Source of the DNA: a bacterium
Lineage (GTDB): Bacteria > Bacillota > Clostridia > Lachnospirales > Lachnospiraceae
DNA: 35,869 nt
Assembly (NCBI GenBank): GCA_028724545.1
Contig: JAQYCU010000075.1
Span: 1 to 35,869 of the forward strand
Reading direction: 5' to 3'
Shown piece after piece: positions 7,608-15,478 of this stretch. A program made the position numbers and the translations under genes. Below the pieces are notes generated by a model. The model did not search any database. It was given only the letters and a program-made list of their open reading frames with translations, and had not been told where the DNA came from. How positions within the stretch are numbered: the stretch's first letter is position 1; each line of letters begins with the position of its first letter.

Positions 7608-8116
7608 AAGGAGTGGGAATCTGCCTGGTCATAGCAGGATGCAGTGGAATGGGATGGTATATGGCAGAACGCCATGCATTAAGAATCCGGATGCTGAATG
7701 AATTTGAACAGGCATTGCAGTTTTTGTATGGAGAAATCGAATATGCCGGATGCGATATGGTGGAATTGTTTGACAAACTGGCATTCCGGGGTGGCTATTT
7801 CGCCCCATTCTGGCTTCAGATGAGTGGAAAATTGCGCAGTTACGATGGAGTCCGTTTTTGGGAGCACTGGTGCAGAGAACTTCCTAAAATATCGGGTTAT
7901 CAGAATTTGCAGGAAGAAGATTTGGAAATCCTTCTGGGGATAGGGGCAAATCTTGGAAATCTGGACCGTCAGACACAGCTTCACACAATACAGATTTTTC
8001 AAAAGAGGCTGCAGGAAGTTATTGTGACGGCACGACAGGAATATAGAGGAAAAGCGAAAGTGAGTTGTGTTATTGGAATAACGGCTGGGATTTTTCTGGC
8101 ATTGTTACTGATATAA
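7601..8116 (+). CDS. spoIIIAB: Stage III sporulation protein AB
   Basis: Membrane-associated component of the SpoIIIA channel, thought to pair with the AA ATPase in the way type II secretion platform proteins do. The 171 residues include an N-terminal hydrophobic segment (4-18), the signature LNEFEQALQFLYGEIEY, a cytosolic helical middle and a final hydrophobic helix (VIGITAGIFLALLLI). The ATG lies inside the end of spoIIIAA, with GGAG eight bases before it, implying coupled translation. Confidence 0.93.
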   Translation: MLKGVGICLVIAGCSGMGWYMAERHALRIRMLNEFEQALQFLYGEIEYAGCDMVELFDKLAFRGGYFAPFWLQMSGKLRSYDGVRFWEHWCRELPKISGYQNLQEEDLEILLGIGANLGNLDRQTQLHTIQIFQKRLQEVIVTARQEYRGKAKVSCVIGITAGIFLALLLI

Positions 8117-8140
8117 CAAAAGCAGAAAGGTAATAAAGTT

Positions 8141-8335
8141 ATGACAATTAATTTGATATTTAAGATAGCAGCAGTGGGAATACTGGTGTCGGTTCTGGGA
8201 CAAGTACTAAAGCATTCCGGCAGGGAAGAACAGGCATTTCTGGTAAGTCTTGCCGGCTTGATTCTGGTTCTGTTGTGGGTAGTCCCCTATATATTGGAAT
8301 TATTTGAAACGATACAGTCGTTGTTTTCGTTATAA
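8141..8335 (+). CDS. spoIIIAC: Stage III sporulation protein AC
   Basis: A small integral membrane component of the channel (64 residues, the normal size) with two hydrophobic helices, one near residues 4-22 and one near 35-54. The family string LIFKIAAVGILVSVLGQVLK and the linker HSGREEQA are present. It sits 24 bases after spoIIIAB and 14 before spoIIIAD, within the conserved operon order. Confidence 0.94.
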   Translation: MTINLIFKIAAVGILVSVLGQVLKHSGREEQAFLVSLAGLILVLLWVVPYILELFETIQSLFSL

Positions 8336-8349
8336 AACAGGAGGAAATG

Positions 8350-8724
8350 ATGCTAAAAGTTGCAATCATTGGTGTTATGGCAGTGTTTCTGGCAATGATA
8401 CTGCGTCAGGATAAGGCAGAATTTGGAATGTTGGTGATTCTGGCTGCGTGTCTGCTGATTGTAACACTATCGCTTGACAAACTGCGTGGTGTGGTGGAAG
8501 CGATTCAGACGCTGGAGCAGTATTTAGGAAAAGGCTCTATGTATATCGGGATTCTCTTAAAAATGATAGGCATTACTTATGTGGCAGAATTTGGGGCAAA
8601 TCTTTGCAGCGATGCCGGGTATAAAGCTGTCGCTAATCAGATTGAGTTTTACGGAAAATTAATGATTCTGGCAGTCAGTATTCCTATTTTGACAACATTA
8701 GTGGAAATGATAGGTGGCCTGTAA
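8350..8724 (+). CDS. spoIIIAD: Stage III sporulation protein AD
   Basis: Membrane component of the SpoIIIA channel, related to AC, with about four hydrophobic segments in 124 residues. Two ATG codons are adjacent (8347 and 8350). The ribosome site AGGAGG at 8339-8344 favours the second, giving MLKVAIIGVMAV. The motifs LRQDKAEF, the LLKMIGITYVAEFGANLCSDAG segment and the final VEMIGGL fit the family. A tandem duplication of its stop region fills the gap to spoIIIAE. Confidence 0.94.
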   Translation: MLKVAIIGVMAVFLAMILRQDKAEFGMLVILAACLLIVTLSLDKLRGVVEAIQTLEQYLGKGSMYIGILLKMIGITYVAEFGANLCSDAGYKAVANQIEFYGKLMILAVSIPILTTLVEMIGGL

Positions 8725-8800
8725 GAAATAGAAGATGGTGAAAACAACGGGTGGCGTGTCAGAAAATAGTGATAGTGGAAACAATAGGTGGTTTGCCGGA
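8713..8800 (+). repeat. Tandem repeat, period 37, spanning the spoIIIAD stop
   Basis: Copies start at 8713, 8750 and 8787 with GGTGGCCTGT, GGTGGCGTGT and GGTGGTTTGC. The first copy includes the last codons and stop of spoIIIAD. The second is about 75% alike and the third is partial. It appears to be a decayed duplication of the gene end. Confidence 0.75.
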
Positions 8801-8822
8801 ATAAGAAAGGGGAAAGGGCAGT

Positions 8823-9884
8823 ATGGAAGAAACAGATGCAATATTTGATGAGATTTCCTGTACGGAAATTCAAAATATGATGGACAAGATGCTTGGCAAT
8901 ACGACATTTTCCTTTTCTGATTATGTGACAAAACTAATGCATGGACAGATTCCTTTTTCTCTGGAAAATTCTTTGCAGACAATAGGAAATGGTCTGGCTG
9001 CCAATCTGGTACAGGAAAGAAAATTATATATTTATTTGATTTTACTGGCAGTGATAGGGGCAGTTCTGGGAAATTTTGCAACGCTGCTGCAGGGAAAGCA
9101 GGTCGCCCAGACAGCATTTTATGCCGTATATCTGCTCTTTTTTTCGGTGCTGATAACTTCTTTTGCACAAGTGTCCCAGATAGCAGAAACGACACTGGAA
9201 CAATTGCTGGAGTTTATGAAAGTGCTGTTGCCTTCTTACTTTGCAACAATGGCATTTTCGCAAGGAACGGCAGCAACGGGGGTCTATTATGAATTTGCAT
9301 TATCGATGATTACTATAGTTGATTATGTGTTGCTGAAATTTGTTTTTCCGGCTATCCAGGTCTATTTTCTGCTGTGCATTGCCAATCAGTTATCACGACA
9401 GGATATGTTTTCCAAAATGGCAGAATTGATTCAGGATTTTGTGAAATTCATTGTGAAAGCAATGTTTGGCATTATGATGGGGATTAATGTGGTGCAGGGA
9501 CTGGTTTTGCCGGTGACATCACAATTGCAGAACTCTGTCGTGCTGAAGATGTCGGGTGCCATACCGGGAGTTGGAAATACGGTCAGCAGCGTTGCGAGTA
9601 CGGTTTTGTGTGCCGGGACGCTTGTGAAAAATGCAGTAGGAATCACGGGGGTTATTGCTGTGGCGTTATACTGCGGTATTCCTTTATTGCGTCTGGTTCT
9701 GCACAAATTTTTTTTCCAGATGGCAAACGCACTGATTCAGCCTGTTTCTGATAAAAGGGTGATAGAGAGCATCAGTTCGGTGGTGTCGTCATTCCGGCTC
9801 TTGATTTATGCTGTGTTCGCAGGCTGCATGATGTTTGTGGTTTCCATCGCACTGATGAGCGCGATGACAAGCTTCCGGCAGTGA
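8823..9884 (+). CDS. spoIIIAE: Stage III sporulation protein AE
   Basis: The largest integral membrane subunit of the channel complex, with about eight hydrophobic helices after residue 60. The 353 residues are shorter than the ~400 of B. subtilis, mainly because no N-terminal signal peptide is present. The soluble N-terminus (MEETDAIFDEIS..) leads directly into the conserved LYIYLILLAVIGAVLGNFA helix. Family strings such as LLPSYFATMAFSQGTAATG and MMGINVVQGLVLPV are intact. The ribosome site is GAAAGGGGAAAGGG before 8823. Confidence 0.94.
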   Translation: MEETDAIFDEISCTEIQNMMDKMLGNTTFSFSDYVTKLMHGQIPFSLENSLQTIGNGLAANLVQERKLYIYLILLAVIGAVLGNFATLLQGKQVAQTAFYAVYLLFFSVLITSFAQVSQIAETTLEQLLEFMKVLLPSYFATMAFSQGTAATGVYYEFALSMITIVDYVLLKFVFPAIQVYFLLCIANQLSRQDMFSKMAELIQDFVKFIVKAMFGIMMGINVVQGLVLPVTSQLQNSVVLKMSGAIPGVGNTVSSVASTVLCAGTLVKNAVGITGVIAVALYCGIPLLRLVLHKFFFQMANALIQPVSDKRVIESISSVVSSFRLLIYAVFAGCMMFVVSIALMSAMTSFRQ

Positions 9885-9955
9885 GAATGTGGTAATAAAT
9901 TTTGCCGGCAGTAAGAATGAGGTAATGAAAAGTTACCTGCAGCAAGGATTAGGGT
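9875..9955 (+). repeat. Decayed tandem repeat, period 30, spanning the spoIIIAE stop
   Basis: CCGGCAGTGAGAATGTGGTAA at 9875 (last SpoIIIAE codons and stop) recurs as CCGGCAGTAAGAATGAGGTAA at 9905 and as a remnant, CCTGCAGCAAGGATT, at 9936. It fills the gap up to spoIIIAF. Confidence 0.8.
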
Positions 9956-9961
9956 GGTTTT

Positions 9962-10573
9962 TTGAAAGAATTAATACAAAATATTTTGGTGTATGTTGTA
10001 ATTGTTTCGGTATTGAGGGGACTGATTACGAACACAAAATATGCACAGTACTTTCAGTTTTTTAGTGGAATGATTATGGTGCTGATAATGCTCAACCCAC
10101 TGTTACATTTCTTTCAGTTTGAGAACACATGGTACGATTTGCTGGAAGAGAATTTTGTGAAAATGGATTTGGAAGATATACAGGAAGAAATGAAAATTGC
10201 AGATGACAGTTTTGCAGATATGGTAAAAGAAGAATATAAAAAAACAGTGGAAAAGCAGGTTAGTGCGATGGCAGAGGAAAAAGGCGTGACATTAGAAGAT
10301 GTGACGGTTACGCTGGCAGAAAAAGAGGAAGTATGCCAGATTGCAGCAATTACCGGAAAGACTGTTTCTAAAAAAACGGGAGCAAATGCCGGTACAGGAA
10401 AACAGGAAGATACGGATAATCTGATATCTGTGGAAACGATTCAGATAGGACAAAACAAATGGCAGGAAGAAGGAGAAAAACAGGAAGATACCTCAAAGCA
10501 GGCAAGAAAATTGCAACAGCAGATATGCAGTTATTTTTTGATTGGAGAGGACCGTGTGCATTTATGGAAATAA
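9962..10573 (+). CDS. spoIIIAF: Stage III sporulation protein AF
   Basis: Channel component with two N-terminal membrane helices (about 8-24 and 29-48) and a soluble domain. The start is TTG at 9962 with AGGGTGG four bases upstream; no ATG fits. Residues MKELIQNILVYVVIVSVLRG and FSGMIMVLIMLNPLL are typical. The C-terminal half carries a Lys/Glu/Gln-rich linker (about 135-180) before a final ISYFLIGEDR-like segment (seen as ICSYFLIGEDRVHLW), as in other AF proteins. The end overlaps the start of spoIIIAG. Confidence 0.92.
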   Translation: MKELIQNILVYVVIVSVLRGLITNTKYAQYFQFFSGMIMVLIMLNPLLHFFQFENTWYDLLEENFVKMDLEDIQEEMKIADDSFADMVKEEYKKTVEKQVSAMAEEKGVTLEDVTVTLAEKEEVCQIAAITGKTVSKKTGANAGTGKQEDTDNLISVETIQIGQNKWQEEGEKQEDTSKQARKLQQQICSYFLIGEDRVHLWK

Positions 10574-11145
10574 AAGGGAAACAAAAACTCAGGGAACTGG
10601 TACAAAAAGCAGGAATCCCCCGTCTTATTCTTCTGGTGCTTGCCGGTATCCTGCTTTTGGTAGTATCGATTTCGGGCAGGCAGCCTACGGAAACGGAAGA
10701 AGAGGAAGTCAGTACAGGGCAGACAGAAGAAATTGCGCTGACGGCAATGCAGCAATATGCCAAAAAGCAGGAGCAGAAAACAGAAGAGATTTTGTCCAAA
10801 GTAGAAGGGGTGGGCAAGGTAAAAGTTATGCTGACGCTGGCATCATCTGAAGAAAAAGTGACATTACAAAATAATCATATAACGGACCAGGACACGGATG
10901 AGAAAGATCAGGCAGGAGGTACCCGGAAAGAGGAAAAATACGAATCGGAAAAAGAAAGTGTGCTGGTGCAGAAAGAAGGGGAAGAAACTCCCTATGTGGT
11001 GCAGATTCAGTCGCCGTCGGTGGAAGGGGTGTTAGTTGTGGCGCAAGGTCTGGATTCCGGCAAAATAGAAACAGAAATTATTGAAGCAATCCAGGCATTA
11101 TTTCCGATTGAACCACATAAGATTAAAGTAATGAAAATGGAATAG
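10564..11145 (+). CDS. spoIIIAG: Stage III sporulation protein AG
   Basis: Ring-forming component of the mother-cell side of the channel, of the YscJ/FliF ring-building type. The ATG at 10564 gives 193 residues. An in-frame GTG at 10555 has a better-spaced ribosome site (GGAGAGG, five bases) and is a real alternative. One membrane helix (about 19-37) is followed by an acidic segment and the domain containing KVEGVGKVKVMLTLASS, then EGVLVVAQGLDS and a final segment similar to AH. It overlaps spoIIIAF, so the two are likely coupled. Confidence 0.94.
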   Translation: MEIKGKQKLRELVQKAGIPRLILLVLAGILLLVVSISGRQPTETEEEEVSTGQTEEIALTAMQQYAKKQEQKTEEILSKVEGVGKVKVMLTLASSEEKVTLQNNHITDQDTDEKDQAGGTRKEEKYESEKESVLVQKEGEETPYVVQIQSPSVEGVLVVAQGLDSGKIETEIIEAIQALFPIEPHKIKVMKME

Positions 11146-11154
11146 TACTGTTTA

Positions 11155-11200
11155 CTGTATGCATCATACAGAACGGGCAAAAAACAGAACGGTTTGCCCG
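11155..11200 (+). other. Two consecutive hairpins between spoIIIAG and spoIIIAH
   Basis: CTGTATG (11155-11161) / CATACAG (11165-11171) is a tight stem with a three-base loop, and CGGGCAAA (11174-11181) / TTTGCCCG (11193-11200) is a second. Neither has a T-run, so they are more likely processing or stabilising structures within the operon mRNA than a terminator. Confidence 0.6.
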
Positions 11201-11220
11201 GACAGAGATAGGAGGGTTTG

Positions 11221-11988
11221 GTGAAAAAAGCAGTCAGAAAAAATCAGATTATTATTACGTCACTGGCAATTATGATTGTAGTAGCCGGGTATTTAAATTT
11301 TACGGGACAGGAGATTAGCAGCAGTGGATTGGTTTCTTCTGAAAAGAAAGAACAGCCGGTAGCAACGGGAACTGTCAATACGGCAGAGAAAGATTCAGAA
11401 GAACAGGAAAAAAAGAAGACGACAGATAAAGAAGAAACAACAGTAGAAACAACGGCGACGGAAAAAGGAGCAGCAGAAGACGAAGCAGAAAAAGAAGATG
11501 TGAAAGAAGAGGCAAAGAGTGACATTTCGGCAGAAGATGATGGAACAGACGGCTATACGGTAAATGATAATGGAGAGGTTGTGGCATCAGAAGAAAATCC
11601 GGGTGAAGCCGTTATGGTATCAAACAGCCTGAGCAGCGATTATTTTTCTTCAGCAAAATTGTCCAGAGAGCAGAGCAGGGCAAAGAATAAAGAAACGCTG
11701 ATGGAAATTATCAATAATGAATCGGTTGCCTCAAAAGATAAACAGGCAGCAGTTAAGGAGGTTGCCGAGATTACGGAGGCAGCAGAAAAAGAAAATGCAG
11801 CAGAACTGATGCTGGAGGCGAAAGGGTTTGAAAATGCAGTTGTCAGTATTAGTGGAAAAGAAGCTGATGTAATTGTTGATTCCGATGAATTAACAAGCCA
11901 GCAGATGGCGCAGATTCAGGATATTGTAAAACGAAAGGCTGATATTGCAGCAGAGAATATTGTGATTACGCCGGTTAAGTGTGAATAA
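11221..11988 (+). CDS. spoIIIAH: Stage III sporulation protein AH
   Basis: Mother-cell membrane protein whose extracellular domain binds forespore SpoIIQ across the intermembrane space. The start is GTG at 11221, with GGAGGG four bases away. The product begins MKKAVRKNQIIITSL with one membrane helix (8-26). Residues ~40-140 are an unusually long acidic, low-complexity linker rich in Glu, Lys and Thr. The C-terminal ring-building domain (about 145-255) contains SREQSRAKNKETLMEIINNE and ends AENIVITPVKCE. The 255 residues exceed the ~218 of B. subtilis because of the linker. Confidence 0.95.
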   Translation: MKKAVRKNQIIITSLAIMIVVAGYLNFTGQEISSSGLVSSEKKEQPVATGTVNTAEKDSEEQEKKKTTDKEETTVETTATEKGAAEDEAEKEDVKEEAKSDISAEDDGTDGYTVNDNGEVVASEENPGEAVMVSNSLSSDYFSSAKLSREQSRAKNKETLMEIINNESVASKDKQAAVKEVAEITEAAEKENAAELMLEAKGFENAVVSISGKEADVIVDSDELTSQQMAQIQDIVKRKADIAAENIVITPVKCE

Positions 11989-12059
11989 GAAAATAAATCT
12001 GCCAAGTCAGAGAGAATAAATCCGGATAAATCCGGGTGAACAAAGGGAAGAAATCAGCA

Positions 12060-12087
12060 TTGCAAATACTTTGAAATTTGGTATAAT
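12060..12087 (+). promoter_or_regulatory. Vegetative promoter for the asp23-nusB run
   Basis: TTGCAA (12060-12065) and a perfect TATAAT (12082-12087) are separated by 16 bases. This gives the housekeeping genes their own promoter, independent of the sporulation operon upstream. Confidence 0.65.
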
Positions 12088-12178
12088 GGAACATATCGGA
12101 AAAATGGCATATGGTGACAAACCGGTTTGTTTTATTCCGTTAGATGAGTAAATGATGGATATGCTAGGAGGTATTAGT

Positions 12179-12559
12179 GTGACGAACGAGCAGGAAACAC
12201 AAGAATATGTTGTAGATAAAAAGGGAATAGGCGAAGTAAAAATCGCTTCTGACGTAGTTGCTGTTATCGCAAGCCTTGCAGCAAACGAGGTAGACGGTGT
12301 GGATTCTATGGCAGGAAATATAACCAATGAAATTATTGGAAAACTTGGTGTGAAAAACCTTTCCAAAGGCGTTAAGGTAATGATGGAAGAGGGAATTGTC
12401 CGTGTGGATATGGCACTTAATATTAAGTACGGATACAGTATTCCTAAGATTTCCAGACAGGTGCAGGAAAAAGTAGGACAGCAGATTGAAAATATGACAG
12501 GTCTGAATGTGACAGAGGTAAATGTACGTGTTGCAGGTGTTAGTCTTGCCGATGAATAG
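12179..12559 (+). CDS. yqhY: Asp23/Gls24 family protein (YqhY-like)
   Basis: A small cytosolic protein of the Asp23 envelope-stress family; B. subtilis YqhY has been linked genetically to acetyl-CoA carboxylase control. The start is GTG at 12179, because AGGAGG (12166-12171) lies seven bases upstream. The product is 126 residues. Typical strings are GEVKIASDVVAVIASLAANEVDGV, the VRVDMALNIKYGYSIP strand and the final VNVRVAGVSL. In B. subtilis accB and accC sit between spoIIIAH and yqhY; they are absent here, as in many Clostridia. Confidence 0.92.
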   Translation: MTNEQETQEYVVDKKGIGEVKIASDVVAVIASLAANEVDGVDSMAGNITNEIIGKLGVKNLSKGVKVMMEEGIVRVDMALNIKYGYSIPKISRQVQEKVGQQIENMTGLNVTEVNVRVAGVSLADE

Positions 12560-12583
12560 AAACAGAGAGAAGGAAACCGTAAT

Positions 12584-13033
12584 ATGACTAGAAAAAGAAT
12601 AAGAGAAAATCTGTATATTATGTTATTTCAGATAAATTTCCATGACGAAACAGATGTGGAGAACCAGGCAGAACTTTATCTGGAAAGAATGGAAGATGCA
12701 GATGCAACGCAGAAAGCAAAAGAAGAATTAAAGAACCGATTCCGTCAGGTATTGGCACATGCATCGGAGATTGATGAAATTATCGAAGAAAAATCGCAGG
12801 GCTGGACGGTATCAAGACTGGCAAAAGCAGATTTAACGATTTTACGTCTTGCTGTTTTTGAAATTTTATATGACGAAGAAGTTCCGAATGGTGTTGCCAT
12901 TAATGAAGCAGTCGAACTGGCAAAGAAATATGGTGGCGACAAGTCACCGGGATTTGTCAATGGCGTATTGGCAACGATTGCAAAAGAGGCAAAGGCCAAA
13001 GAAGAAAAAGACAACGAAGAAGAGGCAGAATAA
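12584..13033 (+). CDS. nusB: Transcription antitermination protein NusB
   Basis: Binds boxA RNA with NusE (S10) during rRNA transcription. The 149 residues form the all-helical NusB fold. The N-terminus MTRKRIRENLYIMLFQINF and the C-terminal signature LRLAVFEILYDEEVPNGVAINEAVELAKKYG, with KSPGFVNGVLATI, are diagnostic. A lysine/glutamate-rich tail follows residue 132. It lies 24 bases after yqhY. The folD gene that follows nusB in Bacillus is missing. Confidence 0.96.
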   Translation: MTRKRIRENLYIMLFQINFHDETDVENQAELYLERMEDADATQKAKEELKNRFRQVLAHASEIDEIIEEKSQGWTVSRLAKADLTILRLAVFEILYDEEVPNGVAINEAVELAKKYGGDKSPGFVNGVLATIAKEAKAKEEKDNEEEAE

Positions 13034-13084
13034 AACAGGAAAAGTCTGTGGGCAGGCTGCAGACAGATAGAAACGGAGATTCGT

Positions 13085-14320
13085 ATGCAGAAAGTCAGAA
13101 CGGTTTCGCAGATTACGAAGTATATCAAAGATATGTTTGTGCAGGATAATACGTTACGCCTGTTGTATGTCAAAGGCGAAGTATCCAACTGTAAGTATCA
13201 TTCTTCCGGACATATCTATTTTACTATCAAGGACAGAAGTTCCCAGTTATCCTGTGTAATGTTTGCTTCCTATGTCAAAAGACTGGATTTTCGGCTACAG
13301 GAAGGACAGAATGTTGTTGTGGAAGGAAACATCGACGTTTTTGTCAGAGATGGCAAATACCAGATGTATGCGACAGACATTAAACAGGAAGGTGCCGGAC
13401 AGTTATATGAAGAATATGAAAAATTAAAAAAGCGCCTCTTCGCAGAGGGGCTTTTTGACGAAAACAGGAAAAAACCAATTCCGAAATATGCCAGAAAAAT
13501 TGGTGTTGTCACGGCAGAAACGGGAGCTGTTATTCAGGATATCTGTAATGTTTCGCACAGGCGAAATCCTTATGTGCAGATATTGCTTTATCCGGCAAAA
13601 GTGCAGGGAAAAGATGCACATCGCACGATAATAGAGGGTATTCGTTATTTTGAACAGACAGATGTGGATACCATCATCATAGGAAGAGGTGGTGGTTCCA
13701 TTGAGGATTTATGGGAATTTAATCAGGAAGCATTGGCATATGCTATTTTTGAATGTACGAAGCCGGTTATTTCGGCAGTAGGGCACGAAACGGATACAAC
13801 GATTGCTGATTATGTATCTGATTCAAGGGCACCTACACCATCGGCTGCAGCAGAAATAGCTGTATTTTCCTATCATGAGTATGAAGTCCGTGTACAGGAA
13901 TATACTTATAAAATAAGCAGGCAGATGGAAAATATGCTGCAGTTTTATAAGATGCAAATAAAACAATATGAAACTTCATTAGGTCGGGTAAGTCCAAAAA
14001 ATCTCATACAGCAGAAACGTATGCTGGCTGTAGATTATGCGAACCGTCTACAGTATATGATGGAGCAGAAACTGACTTCAGCAAAACATCAGATGGCATT
14101 ATATGCGAAGGAGTTACAAGGACTTTCGCCACTTCAGAAATTACAGGACGGTTATTCGTATGTTTCTGATTTGCAGGGAAATAATATCCGGACTGTGGAG
14201 GGACTGACGGAAGGGCAGCAGTTGCGCCTGTCAATGGCAGACGGACAAGTCACTGCGACGGTAGATGAAGTGGAAAAACAGAGAGAACTGGAAAGTAATG
14301 AGAAGATAGCAGAAAGTTAG
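13085..14320 (+). CDS. xseA: Exodeoxyribonuclease VII large subunit
   Basis: Degrades single-stranded DNA to oligonucleotides together with XseB. The 411 residues contain an N-terminal OB-fold (about 5-100, with CKYHSSGHIYFTIKD), the catalytic core with GVVTAETGAVIQDI, the IIIGRGGGSIEDLWEFN signature near residue 200, VGHETDTTIADYVSDSRAPTPSAAAE, then a long helical coiled-coil region that binds small subunits. The stop is 44 bases before the small-subunit start. Confidence 0.97.
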   Translation: MQKVRTVSQITKYIKDMFVQDNTLRLLYVKGEVSNCKYHSSGHIYFTIKDRSSQLSCVMFASYVKRLDFRLQEGQNVVVEGNIDVFVRDGKYQMYATDIKQEGAGQLYEEYEKLKKRLFAEGLFDENRKKPIPKYARKIGVVTAETGAVIQDICNVSHRRNPYVQILLYPAKVQGKDAHRTIIEGIRYFEQTDVDTIIIGRGGGSIEDLWEFNQEALAYAIFECTKPVISAVGHETDTTIADYVSDSRAPTPSAAAEIAVFSYHEYEVRVQEYTYKISRQMENMLQFYKMQIKQYETSLGRVSPKNLIQQKRMLAVDYANRLQYMMEQKLTSAKHQMALYAKELQGLSPLQKLQDGYSYVSDLQGNNIRTVEGLTEGQQLRLSMADGQVTATVDEVEKQRELESNEKIAES

Positions 14321-14364
14321 TGCGAAAAATAAGGAAGTTGCTTATTTTGGAATGGAGAATTATT

Positions 14365-14559
14365 ATGGCTAAAAAAATTACATTAGAAGAGTCTTTTGAA
14401 GCATTGGACGATATTGTTGACCAGATGCAGAGTGGCGAACTGACATTAGAAGAATCCTTTCAAAAGTATGAAGAAGGGATGAAAATGATTAAAAATTGTA
14501 ATGACGCCATTGATAAGGTAGAGAAAAAACTGGTTATCATCAATGGAGGCGAGGAATAA
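14365..14559 (+). CDS. xseB: Exodeoxyribonuclease VII small subunit
   Basis: The small helical subunit, of which several copies decorate the XseA coiled coil. The ATG at 14365 gives 64 residues beginning MAKKITLEESFEALDDIVDQ and has TGGAGAA upstream. The frame is open back to 14320, but that extension is not family-like. The signature MQSGELTLEESFQKYEEGM is complete. The last base of its stop is the first of the ispA ATG (TAATG), implying coupled translation. Confidence 0.95.
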   Translation: MAKKITLEESFEALDDIVDQMQSGELTLEESFQKYEEGMKMIKNCNDAIDKVEKKLVIINGGEE

Positions 14560-15467
14560 TGAAATATTTAGAGGCAGCAGAGTTTCAAAAGCAGATGACA
14601 GAAAAAACAGATGCCATTGAAAAAATATTACGCGATTTTCTGCCAAAAGAAGATTCGTTTCAGAAGACTATTTTTCAGGCAATGGATTACAGTCTGATGG
14701 CAGGTGGAAAAAGGCTTCGTCCTATGCTGATGCAGGAAGCATATTATCTGTTTGGAAATGGACAGGAAGAAGTCCTTCGCTATTTTATGGCAGCAATCGA
14801 GATGATTCACACATACTCTCTGGTTCACGACGATTTGCCTGCGATGGATAATGATGATTATCGCAGAGGCAAGAAAACGACGCATAAGATGTTTGGGGAA
14901 GATATGGGGATTCTGGCAGGCGATGCGTTGCTGAATTATGCTTATGAAACAGCTCTGAAGGGGGCGTTAAAGGCAACAGATAAAGATGCTGCGCTGAAAG
15001 CAGTGCAGATATTGGCAGAAAAAGCCGGCATATATGGCATGGTGGGTGGCCAGGTTGTAGATGTGGAGATGACAGGCAAGGCATTGAACACCGAGCAGAT
15101 AGATTTTATCTACCGGTTAAAAACCAGTGCATTGCTGGAGGCAGCTTTGATGGCAGGAGCCGTTCTGGGTGGAGCAGATGAAAAAGAAGTTGCCTGTATG
15201 GAAGAAATAGGACGCAATGTAGGAATGGCGTTCCAGATACAGGATGACATTCTGGATATTACGGCAACTACGGAAGAACTGGGCAAACCGGCACACAGTG
15301 ATGAGAAAAATGAAAAGACAACATATGTAACAATTTATGGACTGGATGCATCCGTAAAAGCAGTAGAAGAATATTCGGACAAGGCATTAGCTACTTTAGA
15401 GAGTATGCCGAAGCAGAATCTGTATCTGAATACGCTGATTCAGAAACTGGTTCACCGGAAAAAGTAA
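14559..15467 (+). CDS. ispA: Farnesyl/geranyl diphosphate synthase
   Basis: Condenses isopentenyl diphosphate with allylic diphosphates to make farnesyl (or geranylgeranyl) diphosphate for undecaprenyl and quinone synthesis. Both aspartate-rich motifs are present: DDLPAMDNDDYRRG near residue 90 and QDDILDIT near 228. GGKRLRPML and the KTSALLEAALMAGA lysine segment are also present. The 302 residues are normal. It sits between xseB and dxs, grouping early and late isoprenoid steps in one operon. Confidence 0.95.
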   Translation: MKYLEAAEFQKQMTEKTDAIEKILRDFLPKEDSFQKTIFQAMDYSLMAGGKRLRPMLMQEAYYLFGNGQEEVLRYFMAAIEMIHTYSLVHDDLPAMDNDDYRRGKKTTHKMFGEDMGILAGDALLNYAYETALKGALKATDKDAALKAVQILAEKAGIYGMVGGQVVDVEMTGKALNTEQIDFIYRLKTSALLEAALMAGAVLGGADEKEVACMEEIGRNVGMAFQIQDDILDITATTEELGKPAHSDEKNEKTTYVTIYGLDASVKAVEEYSDKALATLESMPKQNLYLNTLIQKLVHRKK

Positions 15468-15478
15468 GGAGAATAATC

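Noticed and set aside
8698-9195. 165-codon minus-strand ORF over spoIIIAE
   Set aside because: It is the shadow of a membrane-protein gene in the opposite strand and has no ribosome site or family features.
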